From Bacteroidota bacterium (GTDB lineage Bacteria; Bacteroidota; Ignavibacteria; SZUA-365), in assembly GCA_018224345.1 (NCBI GenBank), contig JAGTUW010000333.1, positions 1-5,578 of the forward strand: a stretch of DNA of 5,578 bases, read 5' to 3'. The position numbers and the translations under genes are program-made. This document shows, one piece after another, positions 1-5,578 of this stretch. The notes beneath the pieces were generated by a model, which saw nothing but the letters and a program-made list of their open reading frames with translations, was not told where the DNA came from and searched no databases. Within the stretch, counting starts at the first letter, position 1; each line of letters starts with the position of its first letter.

Positions 1-243
1 CCGGAGCAGATCGAGACTCGAGGCCTGATGATAAACGGGATCCGTATCGGGGAAATGTTCGCCGATATCACCAAGTGCCGCGGCACCGAGCACAGCATCA
101 CAAATCGCATGCAACAGCACGTCGCCGTCGGAATGTGCGACAGTCCCGAACGGCGCGTCAATGCTGACTCCCCCGAGTACGAGTGTTTCACCAGTCGCAA
201 GGCGGTGAACATCATAGCCAAGTCCTATTCTGAAACTGCTCAT
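1..243 (-). CDS. ispF: 2-C-methyl-D-erythritol 2,4-cyclodiphosphate synthase, N-terminal part (cut by window edge)
   Basis: IspF is the cytoplasmic MEP-pathway enzyme that closes the cyclic diphosphate of 4-diphosphocytidyl-methylerythritol 2-phosphate, releasing CMP, on the way to isoprenoids. The 81 visible residues read like the start of the family: GLGYDVH at residues 7-13, with Asp11 and His13 matching the divalent-metal ligands (D8 and H10 in E. coli), then AHSDGD at 36-41, His45 as the third metal ligand, and GAAALGDIGEHFPDTDP at 53-69. The family is usually about 155-160 residues, so roughly half lies beyond the left edge. The ATG at 243-241 is preceded by GAGGA at 253-249 with a 5-nt spacer, and it overlaps the stop codon of the upstream acylphosphatase gene (ATGA), so the two are probably cotranscribed and translationally coupled. 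The family call is very secure; the C-terminal half is not visible. Confidence 0.96.
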   Translation of the reverse strand, partial: MSSFRIGLGYDVHRLATGETLVLGGVSIDAPFGTVAHSDGDVLLHAICDAVLGAAALGDIGEHFPDTDPVYHQASSLDLLR

Positions 244-518
244 GAAGATCCTCGCATATCAAAACTGTCATACATTTCATCCTCCTCTATCCACTCGCGA
301 CGCAGGGAACGCACATGTGCAGCTCCCGGACCGTTCCGCAATTCCCTGACAAAGTCTTCCAGCACCGCATCGTTTCCCTGTGCGAGAACCTCCACTTCAC
401 CCGACGGCAGGTTTCTTACCCAACCGCGAATGCCGAGCGTCCGGGCATTCCGCATCGTGAAATAGCGGAACCCCACACCTTGCACCAATCCCGATATGAC
501 AACATGCAGTGTCTTCAT
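240..518 (-). CDS. acyP: Acylphosphatase
   Basis: This small cytoplasmic enzyme hydrolyses the carboxyl-phosphate bond of acyl phosphates. The 92-residue product has the full family signature: SGLVQGVGFRYF at residues 9-20, containing the phosphate-binding loop and catalytic Arg18, and GWVRNLPSGEVEV at 32-44, containing catalytic Asn36. Length and layout match the normal single-domain family. I start it at the ATG at 518-516, because the reading frame is open to 638 but the extra 40 residues do not resemble the family. There is no clear Shine-Dalgarno sequence before this ATG, and a possible promoter sits only about 10 bp upstream, so a very short leader is possible. The last base of the gene overlaps the ispF start in an ATGA junction, making an acyP-ispF operon. 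No functional link between the two enzymes is evident. The symbol follows common usage for this family. Confidence 0.94.
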   Translation of the reverse strand: MKTLHVVISGLVQGVGFRYFTMRNARTLGIRGWVRNLPSGEVEVLAQGNDAVLEDFVRELRNGPGAAHVRSLRREWIEEDEMYDSFDMRGSS

Positions 519-700
519 GGACGTGGCAAGATACGGTCCCGCCCTGAAATGACAAAACATCAAGATCAGAGACAGGGATGTCGTTGCGTTCACACGCATC
601 GAATATTCCCTGCTTACGTTCGTCAAAACAGTCTCCATGGGTTTCAGAAGTCCCCGCTACTTCCTATTTTTCTTTACTACGGGAATCACAGTAAGGAATT
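519..700. promoter_or_regulatory. Divergent intergenic region between acylphosphatase and the TldD-like gene
   Basis: This 182-bp gap separates two divergently transcribed genes and must hold promoters for both operons. For the plus strand the best element I see is TATTTTTC at 665-672, one base off the Bacteroidota TAnnTTTG -7 box. It would start transcription near 679 and leave a leader of about 22 nt carrying AAGGAA (693-698) before the ATG at 701. I find no convincing -33 box for it. The minus-strand candidate is listed separately. The region has no other gene: the open frame extending acylphosphatase upstream has no family resemblance. Confidence 0.4.
528..555 (-). promoter_or_regulatory. 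Candidate sigma-70-type promoter for acyP-ispF
   Basis: On the minus strand TTGTCA (555-550, five of six matches to TTGACA) is followed after 16 bp by TATCTT (533-528, four of six matches to TATAAT). Transcription would start near 521-522, only a few bases before the acylphosphatase ATG at 518, giving an almost leaderless message. That would fit the lack of a Shine-Dalgarno sequence there. The match is by eye, and the -10 box is weak. Confidence 0.3.
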
Positions 701-2275
701 ATGAAAAGACGAACATTTATTCAATCCACGGCGTTGTTCGGTTCCGTCCTGACACTGCCCTTTCCGGAGATCATGCGATCAGCGCCACCCCTTCCGGCGG
801 AGTCGGGACGCCTGATCGAAGATGCTGTTTCGGCGGCGATGGATGAAGGCGCGGAGTACGCCGAGGCACTGTTCATCACGGAGAGAAACAGGAACATGCA
901 GGTGCGCAAGAACGCACTCCATGGAGTCCACGACGGAGAAGAGGCGGGCTTGTTGCTTCGTGTCCGTATTCACGGGAGTTGGGGGGCTGTAGCCGTCCCA
1001 GTACATCGTCTCGGGGAATTGCGGCCAGCCGCGCGGCAGGCCTGCGCATTCGCACGAATCGCGGTCAACCCCGGAGGCGAAGCCCCCGTATTGGCGGAGC
1101 GGCTTCGAGGAGGCGGCGGGTCCTGGAAACCGGAAGGTGTAACGGATCCTTTCCTGGTCAATCCGGAGGAAAAGGTGGAATTTCTGAAGGACCTGACTGC
1201 GCGGGCATTGAAGATCACACAAATTCCCTATGCGGTATCCAATCTCTTCGACAGAAAACGTGTCACCAGTTTTATTAATTCTCATGGGACCCGCACCGAA
1301 CAGCAGCGTTTTATCTCCTATGTCAATTTCGCTGTTACCGCGTTCCATCAGCAGAAGCGACGTATGGATACACGCAGCAGCGAACGGGAAGCCCGCATGA
1401 CAGATTGGAACGGGGCAACACAGGGTATGCAATCCGAACTTGAAACTGCAATGCAGGAGGTCCTTCGCCGGCAACAGGCGAAACCGGTCGAAGCGGCTTC
1501 CTATGACATGGTCATCCACCCTTCGCTGCTCTGGTATCTGTTGCGCGAGACCTTACTGCCGCATCTGGACATACGCCGCATACTCGGGCGCGACGGTCTG
1601 GCGCCTGCGGATCGCTGGGTCAGCGTCGAAGACATTGGGACGAAACGCATGGGCTCTGATGCGCTACAACTCCGTGCCGATGCCACATTGCAGGGCGGGC
1701 TTGCGAGCATCGGCTGGGATGACAGCGGAAGAGTTGCATCGCAGCGCGACCTGATCAGCGGCGGCGTATTGCAGTGCGTCCCTGTCTCCGATGAAATCTA
1801 TGGCGCACACCATGCCACCGTCTCGCCTCCTCAGGGGCAACATGCCTACCCCTTCAGCCTCGCAGCGGCATGGAATACGGCACCAGGACTCGCCATGCCG
1901 AACATCGTAATGAAGGAAGGGCCCGGCAAACATCTCAATGCGCTGATCGGAAGCGTGGACAAAGGACTGTTCGTCAAAGGACGCGCCACAGTGATCATGA
2001 ATGAGGCAAAAACCCTGTTTCGCGTACGCCCCCAGGCGGCATGGATGATTCGCAGTGGAGCCATCGGGGATATGGTCAGCGACGTGGAAATTGAAACCTC
2101 CGTCGAAGCCTTCTGGAACAGCCTGCGTGAAGTCGGACGCTCCGAGGACACCTTCCACGGTGGCGATCTTTTCCCGATGAGCAGCTTCCCCCTATGGGAC
2201 ACCCCGTTCACCGTGGCGACACCCCCGGCGCTTTTTTCCGCCGTCCCTGTCTATCGCGTGGAGGATCGATCATGA
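701..2275 (+). CDS. TldD/PmbA-family protein with a Tat signal and a degenerate zinc-protease motif
   Basis: This 524-residue protein belongs to the TldD/PmbA family, whose E. coli TldD/TldE complex is a zinc metalloprotease acting on unfolded peptides (microcin B17 and CcdA processing). It begins MKRRTFIQ followed by a hydrophobic stretch to about residue 22, a good twin-arginine signal, so export is likely. The N-terminal TldD domain starts near residue 36 (SGRLIEDAV), VTSFINSHGTR at 188-198 is typical of the middle domain, and NALIGSVDKGLFVKG at 413-427 of the C-terminal domain. Where Tat-bearing relatives have HExxxH, this one has RETLLPH (282-288): the first His is Arg, the second aligns with Pro, and only Glu283 is kept. 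The only cysteines are C115 and C359, so the C-terminal Cys ligand is absent as well. The frame is intact over the whole length, which argues against simple decay. AAGGAA at 693-698 precedes the start. The stop overlaps the next start (ATGA). Family placement is firm; protease activity is doubtful. Confidence 0.88.
   Translation: MKRRTFIQSTALFGSVLTLPFPEIMRSAPPLPAESGRLIEDAVSAAMDEGAEYAEALFITERNRNMQVRKNALHGVHDGEEAGLLLRVRIHGSWGAVAVPVHRLGELRPAARQACAFARIAVNPGGEAPVLAERLRGGGGSWKPEGVTDPFLVNPEEKVEFLKDLTARALKITQIPYAVSNLFDRKRVTSFINSHGTRTEQQRFISYVNFAVTAFHQQKRRMDTRSSEREARMTDWNGATQGMQSELETAMQEVLRRQQAKPVEAASYDMVIHPSLLWYLLRETLLPHLDIRRILGRDGLAPADRWVSVEDIGTKRMGSDALQLRADATLQGGLASIGWDDSGRVASQRDLISGGVLQCVPVSDEIYGAHHATVSPPQGQHAYPFSLAAAWNTAPGLAMPNIVMKEGPGKHLNALIGSVDKGLFVKGRATVIMNEAKTLFRVRPQAAWMIRSGAIGDMVSDVEIETSVEAFWNSLREVGRSEDTFHGGDLFPMSSFPLWDTPFTVATPPALFSAVPVYRVEDRS
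2260..2265 (+). promoter_or_regulatory. Ribosome binding site of the second TldD/PmbA gene
   Basis: GGAGGA lies 6 nt before the ATG at 2272 and inside the end of the preceding gene. It decides the start at 2272 over an in-frame ATG at 2194, which would add 26 residues that do not resemble the family, and it suggests translational coupling of the pair. Confidence 0.75.
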
Positions 2276-3600
2276 TAGAAAAACAGCTTTGCGAACAACT
2301 TTTCGCTGCCGCGGTGCAGTCGGATCATGCTGATGAAGTGTTCATCGTTCTGCGAGCAACAGACGAAGCGGCACTGCGTTTTGCCGCCAACGTCCGTGAC
2401 CCCATGCATCAGACAAGCGCACTGTCGCTGACGGTTTCCGTCCGCAAAGGAAACCGCTATGCGACCGTTACCGGCAATGAGGCGAATGAACAGGAGGTGC
2501 GCGCCCTGGTCAGGAGAGCCGCAGACCTGACCTCGGTTATGCCGGATATTCCCGACGGCTTGCCCTTTCCATCTGCCGTCGATATCCCGACAGCCCCGCT
2601 GTTCGACCAATACGCCCCGGAGCGTATTCCGGCCTGGTTCGCCGACAGTGTACTGCCCGCTCTCGACGATGCGGTAAACAAGCATGGGCTTCTTTACAGC
2701 GGCAGTGTCGCGGCTGGGACATCCGTTCTTTCCCTTGCGACATCGAATGGGCTGTTTCTGTATCAGCCATCGTCCCTCGGGCATCTGCATGTCCGCGTCT
2801 TCGACACAAACGGTCGCAGTACAGCGTTCGGGGAGCGGTTTCACAAGGAATACGGCGCACTCGATTTCAAGCATGTCATCGCTCGTATATCGGAGACCTG
2901 CCGCGCATGGCGCAAGCCAGAGGAGATACCTCCACGACGCATCACGACGGTATTCGAACCCCGTGCGCTCGCCGACATGCTGGCTCCGATGATGCGGCAG
3001 TTTTCACGTCAGGCGATTGAACAGGAACAAAGCTTTCTGCGGCGTCTCGACGGCAGCAGTTTCCTGGGGAGCAGAATGTTCGACGAACGCGTCACGCTGC
3101 GTTCCGATCCCTACGACCAACGCCTTCCTTCCATGCCGTTCACCGGTGACGGACAGATCGTCCGTCCTGAACACTGGATTGACCGCGGTGTGATAGCACA
3201 GCTGATTACCGACCGTTATGATGCCGCACTCAAGAACGTCAAGCCCGTAGCAGCACCGACGAATCTTGTCATGGACGTCGCCGACCCGGTTCGTGACCTG
3301 ATTGCCGAAACGGAGCATGGTATACTCGTCAAAGGCTTTTCCGACCTGAATATCATCGATCCAGGGAATTGTCTTCTACGTGGTTCGACGCGTGATGGTG
3401 TGTTTCTCATCGAAGACGGAGAGATCACCGCTCCGGTGCGCAACCTGCTGCTCCGGGAAACTCCTGTGTACCTGTTGAAGGAATTGCTCGCGATAGGTGT
3501 ACCGGAGGTGACATCGACGACTGGCAATTATTTCCCCATGCTGTTGCCACCGATACGGGTCAAGGACGTCATGTATACGCAACTCAGCGGCCTCGTCTGA
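2272..3600 (+). CDS. TldD/PmbA-family protein, TldE-like partner subunit
   Basis: The 442-residue product is a second TldD/PmbA-family protein, close in length to E. coli PmbA/TldE (450 residues). The N-terminal domain shows SALSLTVSVRKGNRYATVTG, and the C-terminal domain shows HGILVKG near residue 350 followed by GSTRDGVFLIEDGEITAPV, a pattern typical of these proteins. The chain ends LLPPIRVKDVMYTQLSGLV, matching the usual family C-terminus. In the region equivalent to the TldD zinc motif it reads VFEPRALADMLAPMMRQF (227-244), with no HExxxH, as expected for the non-catalytic TldE-type subunit. There is no signal peptide, unlike its neighbour. It starts 4 bp inside the upstream gene with its own GGAGGA, so the two are one operon and very likely form a heterodimer. 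Its last 17 bp overlap the 3' end of the opposing transporter gene. Substrate unknown. Confidence 0.88.
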   Translation: MIEKQLCEQLFAAAVQSDHADEVFIVLRATDEAALRFAANVRDPMHQTSALSLTVSVRKGNRYATVTGNEANEQEVRALVRRAADLTSVMPDIPDGLPFPSAVDIPTAPLFDQYAPERIPAWFADSVLPALDDAVNKHGLLYSGSVAAGTSVLSLATSNGLFLYQPSSLGHLHVRVFDTNGRSTAFGERFHKEYGALDFKHVIARISETCRAWRKPEEIPPRRITTVFEPRALADMLAPMMRQFSRQAIEQEQSFLRRLDGSSFLGSRMFDERVTLRSDPYDQRLPSMPFTGDGQIVRPEHWIDRGVIAQLITDRYDAALKNVKPVAAPTNLVMDVADPVRDLIAETEHGILVKGFSDLNIIDPGNCLLRGSTRDGVFLIEDGEITAPVRNLLLRETPVYLLKELLAIGVPEVTSTTGNYFPMLLPPIRVKDVMYTQLSGLV

Positions 3601-4468
3601 GGCGCAGTGCATACAGTTCGGAAAAGAGCAAGCCGGCCAGCATGATCATTGCGCCAAGCAACTCGACACCCGACATCAATTCCGAGAGCAACATCATGGC
3701 GATCAATGCCGCAAACACCGGTTCCATGGTAAAAATAATCGCCGCTTTCGTTGGTGTCGTCTCGCGCTGGTATTTTGATTGAATGAAAATTGCAATGCTG
3801 GAAGCGAAGATACTCAGGTACAGAACGGCAGCGACAGCGGGCAGCGTGAACGTCGCCGGCGTGGCATCGAAGAACGGCGAGAGGAGAAATCCGACGGCCG
3901 CAGTGACGACAAACTGGTAAAACACAATTTCCCTGTGAAAACGCTCTTTCGTAAATACATCAAGATAGACGATATAGAAGGCGAAGGCCACGGCACAGAG
4001 AAGCACGAGCATGTCACCAAAATTGAAGTTCCCTCCTGCAGGAGAAGTGAAGATATACAGTCCGCCACCGACGATAAGTACGGCAATGAGATTCCCTTTC
4101 GACGGGCGGCGGCGTTCGATTGCCAGTTGAATCAGAGGCGTGAACACCACCATGGTTCCCGTCAGGAAGCCGGCTTTTGAGGCGGTGGTTTCAACAAGTC
4201 CCACGGTCTGCAAAGCGAATCCGGCGCCGAGAAGCAGTCCCAGCAGGAGTCCGGTGCGCAGCGATGTCACCGTTGTTGTTTTGATATCGCGCCATGTATA
4301 GATTCCGACCAATAATGCCGCGACAAGAAATCGCATTCCCTGCAGCGTCAGCGGAGGAAGATCGGTCAACGCAAATTTCGTCACAGTAAACGTCGAGCCC
4401 CAAATGAGTGTGATCGCCAACAGATACCTGTCAGCTCTCGGAAACAATGTACCGTCCCTTGTCGTCAT
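3584..4468 (-). CDS. EamA/DMT-superfamily inner-membrane transporter
   Basis: The 294-residue product is a polytopic inner-membrane protein of the drug/metabolite transporter superfamily (EamA domains), secondary carriers for metabolites such as amino acids or nucleosides. It has about ten hydrophobic helices arranged as two five-helix repeats. The first repeat carries WGSTFTVTK near residues 23-31, a common opening of EamA proteins, and the second carries EPVFAALIAMMLLSE around 245-260, the usual glutamate-proline signature of the last helices. The tail ends in a basic RLRRGR. I start it at the ATG at 4468, because AAGGAG at 4478-4473 lies 4 nt upstream; the frame extends to 4516 but without support. 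The 5' end overlaps the divergent lipoprotein gene by 65 bp, and the 3' end overlaps the TldE-like gene by 17 bp. The substrate cannot be read from the sequence. Confidence 0.9.
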   Translation of the reverse strand: MTTRDGTLFPRADRYLLAITLIWGSTFTVTKFALTDLPPLTLQGMRFLVAALLVGIYTWRDIKTTTVTSLRTGLLLGLLLGAGFALQTVGLVETTASKAGFLTGTMVVFTPLIQLAIERRRPSKGNLIAVLIVGGGLYIFTSPAGGNFNFGDMLVLLCAVAFAFYIVYLDVFTKERFHREIVFYQFVVTAAVGFLLSPFFDATPATFTLPAVAAVLYLSIFASSIAIFIQSKYQRETTPTKAAIIFTMEPVFAALIAMMLLSELMSGVELLGAMIMLAGLLFSELYALRLRRGR

Positions 4469-4835
4469 TATTCTCCTTGTATTCAATACCGCCTGCGGAC
4501 GCGAGGATACACGCACACTCGACGACGGGGAATTTCAGCAAATATACGGCGACATTCTTTTTCTGGGTGAACTCTACCGTCAGGACAGCACGGCCCTGCA
4601 CGCTGCGCTCGACTCACTTCTCGATGCACACACCATCGATACCACTGTACTCTTCGAGACCGCGCGCGAGATCATTGTCGACAAACAGCGGAGCGATGAG
4701 CTCTATCGTGGGGTCATCGAACGCTATGAAGCAAGGATCGCGCCGCCCGACACTGGCGTTCATGCCGGCGATTCACTTCCGCAGGCTGCCGACCCTTCCG
4801 AACGGCGTGCACCCGCGCTGGATATTCCGAGATGA
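4404..4835 (+). CDS. Small predicted lipoprotein, DUF4296-like
   Basis: The 143-residue product has an N-terminal hydrophobic segment (SLVVIILLVF, 18-27) ending at NTAC with Cys31, which looks like a relaxed lipobox; Asn at -3 is not typical, so lipidation is likely but not certain. The mature part is acidic and mostly helical: DDGEFQQIYGDILFLGEL near 40-57, then a segment around 70-109 ending ELYRGVIERYEARI. This spacing recalls the DUF4296 family of small Bacteroidota lipoproteins of unknown function, a resemblance from memory rather than a search. The last 33 or so residues are Pro/Ala/Asp-rich and probably disordered. No Shine-Dalgarno precedes the ATG at 4404; GTG at 4410 is an alternative, and no start lies closer to the hydrophobic core except non-standard codons. 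The start lies inside the first codons of the divergent transporter gene. It ends 7 bp before the stop of the opposing regulator gene. Confidence 0.72.
   Translation: MSVIANRYLSALGNNVPSLVVIILLVFNTACGREDTRTLDDGEFQQIYGDILFLGELYRQDSTALHAALDSLLDAHTIDTTVLFETAREIIVDKQRSDELYRGVIERYEARIAPPDTGVHAGDSLPQAADPSERRAPALDIPR
4473..4478 (-). promoter_or_regulatory. Ribosome binding site of the EamA-type transporter
   Basis: AAGGAG on the minus strand, 4 nt before the ATG at 4468-4466. It is the strongest Shine-Dalgarno match for this frame and fixes the start at 4468 rather than the upstream ATG at 4516. It lies within the signal-peptide coding part of the lipoprotein gene. Confidence 0.7.
4539..4546 (-). 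promoter_or_regulatory. Candidate Bacteroidota-type -7 box for the transporter gene
   Basis: TATATTTG on the minus strand fits TAnnTTTG exactly and would start transcription about 60-65 nt before the transporter ATG. The matching -33 TTG box is not evident, and an exact match is expected by chance two or three times in a window of this size, so support is modest. If real, the promoter lies wholly inside the opposing lipoprotein gene. Confidence 0.28.
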
Positions 4836-4842
4836 GCACAGT

Positions 4843-5578
4843 TCATTCCTTTCTTTCCAGTCCGTACTTATTGATCTTTTTGTAAAGATGACTGCGCTGA
4901 ATGCCGAGTTCATCTGCGGTGCGACTGACATTCCAGTCGAAACGTTCGAGTTGACGGCGAATAAACATTTCCTCGGTGATGTCCTTGAAATCCTGAAAAG
5001 AAACATCCATCGGCAGTCCTTCCTCTGCTTCTCCGGTCGCTACGAACACGTAGCGGGTTACATCGCCCGCGGTAATCGTTTCTGAGACCATGATGGCCAG
5101 GCGTTCGACGGCGTTACGTAATTCCCTCACATTACCCGGCCAGTTCATCTCCCGTAATTTGTCCACGGCGGCATCTTCTATACTTCGGGAGGGTAGTTTG
5201 TTCTTCCTGCAGGTCTCATCAAGGAAATGCGCGATCAGGGCGGGAATGTCGTCACGTCGTTCCCGCAGTGGCGGGACATGGACGGGAAGGACATTGAGCC
5301 GATGGAAAAGGTCCTCGCGAAATCGTCCTTCCCTGATTTCCTGTTGAAGTTCCTTGTTTGTCGCCGCAATCACACGTACGTCGACTTCGATACGTCCGCT
5401 GCCACCGACGCGCTCGAAGGTCCCCTCCTCCAGCACGCGCAGTGCTTTCGCCTGGGCGGAGAGGCTCATATCGCCGATTTCATCGAGGAAGAGCGTCGCA
5501 CCGTCCGCCTGTTCAAATTTTCCGATCCGTTGAGCGGCGGCTCCGGTAAATGACCCTTTCTCATGGCCGAAAAGCTCA
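4843..5578 (-). CDS. Sigma-54-dependent transcriptional activator (NtrC family), C-terminal part, cut by window edge
   Basis: The visible 244 residues are the second half of a bacterial enhancer-binding protein: an AAA+ ATPase that remodels sigma-54 RNA polymerase, followed by a Fis-type DNA-binding domain. In order: ELFGHEKGSFTGA at residues 1-13, containing the sigma-54 contact loop (GSFTGA in place of the commoner GAFTGA); Walker B GATLFLDEIGD at 26-36; sensor I AATN at 71-74; arginine-finger region FREDLFHRLNV at 86-96; LRERRDDIPALI; and sensor II WPGNVREL at 146-153. A Fis helix-turn-helix follows, WNVSRTADELGIQRSHLYKK, near 213-232. Walker A and the N-terminal sensory domain lie past the right edge, so it cannot be said whether this is a two-component response regulator. 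It converges on the lipoprotein gene with 7 bp between the stops, and no terminator is visible there. No sigma-54 (-24/-12) promoter was recognised in the window, so its targets are unknown. Confidence 0.96.
   Translation of the reverse strand, partial: ELFGHEKGSFTGAAAQRIGKFEQADGATLFLDEIGDMSLSAQAKALRVLEEGTFERVGGSGRIEVDVRVIAATNKELQQEIREGRFREDLFHRLNVLPVHVPPLRERRDDIPALIAHFLDETCRKNKLPSRSIEDAAVDKLREMNWPGNVRELRNAVERLAIMVSETITAGDVTRYVFVATGEAEEGLPMDVSFQDFKDITEEMFIRRQLERFDWNVSRTADELGIQRSHLYKKINKYGLERKE

Noticed and set aside
519..638. 40-residue upstream extension of acylphosphatase
   Set aside because: The enzyme normally starts a few residues before the GxVQGVGFR loop, and the extension has no family resemblance.
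779..1519. Long minus-strand open frame (246 codons) opposite the TldD-like gene
   Set aside because: Its translation has no recognisable motif, and the opposite strand codes a convincing family protein; it is an antisense shadow.
701..2275. The TldD-like gene as a pseudogene
   Set aside because: The frame is open for 524 codons with all three domains and a Tat signal, a good coupled partner gene follows, and changes are confined to ligand positions.
2251..2874. Minus-strand open frame of 207 codons opposite the TldE-like gene
   Set aside because: No motif, no ribosome binding site that stands out, and fully antisense to a well-supported gene.
4469..4516. 16-residue upstream extension of the transporter
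   Set aside because: The ATG at 4468 has AAGGAG just upstream and leaves a normal-length first helix; the upstream ATG lacks such support.
4836..4842. Bidirectional terminator between the lipoprotein and regulator genes
   Set aside because: Only 7 bp separate the stops, and I could not find a stem with a T-tract on either side.
4447..5085. Plus-strand open frame of 212 codons crossing the lipoprotein and regulator genes
   Set aside because: It runs out of frame through the lipoprotein and then antisense through conserved NtrC-family domains; the sequence looks non-coding.
1..5578. CRISPR array, insertion sequence, tRNA or phage remnant
   Set aside because: No regular repeats, terminal inverted repeats, transposase-like frames or tRNA-like folds were seen anywhere in the window.

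Overview
The window is chromosomal-looking bacterial DNA of moderately high G+C, tightly packed with seven genes, two of them cut by the window edges. I see no mobile element, CRISPR array, rRNA or tRNA. Several features point loosely to the Bacteroidota/Chlorobiota side of the tree: an MEP-pathway ispF, a paired set of TldD/PmbA-family genes of which the first carries a twin-arginine signal, a small lipoprotein resembling the DUF4296 type, and a perfect TAnnTTTG promoter element. This assignment is inference from sequence alone.

Layout. Positions 1-518 (minus strand) hold a two-gene unit, acylphosphatase then ispF, joined by an ATGA overlap; ispF runs off the left edge. Positions 519-700 are a divergent promoter region. 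Positions 701-3600 (plus strand) hold two TldD/PmbA-family genes, also joined by an ATGA overlap, almost certainly one operon making a TldD/TldE-like heterodimer. Positions 3584-4468 (minus) encode a ten-helix EamA/DMT-type transporter whose 3' end overlaps the end of the second TldD/PmbA gene by 17 bp and whose 5' end overlaps the start of the next gene. Positions 4404-4835 (plus) encode a small predicted lipoprotein. Positions 4843-5578 (minus) hold the C-terminal part of a sigma-54-dependent (NtrC-family) activator that runs off the right edge.

How the genes relate. The acylphosphatase/ispF pair is transcriptionally linked, but the two functions are not obviously related. The TldD/TldE-like pair is the most interesting part. 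In E. coli the TldD subunit carries an HExxxH zinc site and TldE lacks it. Here the gene in the TldD position has Arg-Glu-Thr-Leu-Leu-Pro-His where the zinc motif should be, and it has no C-terminal cysteine; the second gene also lacks the motif. The pair may therefore be a non-catalytic or altered relative of the protease, and the first subunit appears to be Tat-exported. Apart from this I see no clearly new system; the remaining genes are ordinary housekeeping or accessory genes in a very compact arrangement.
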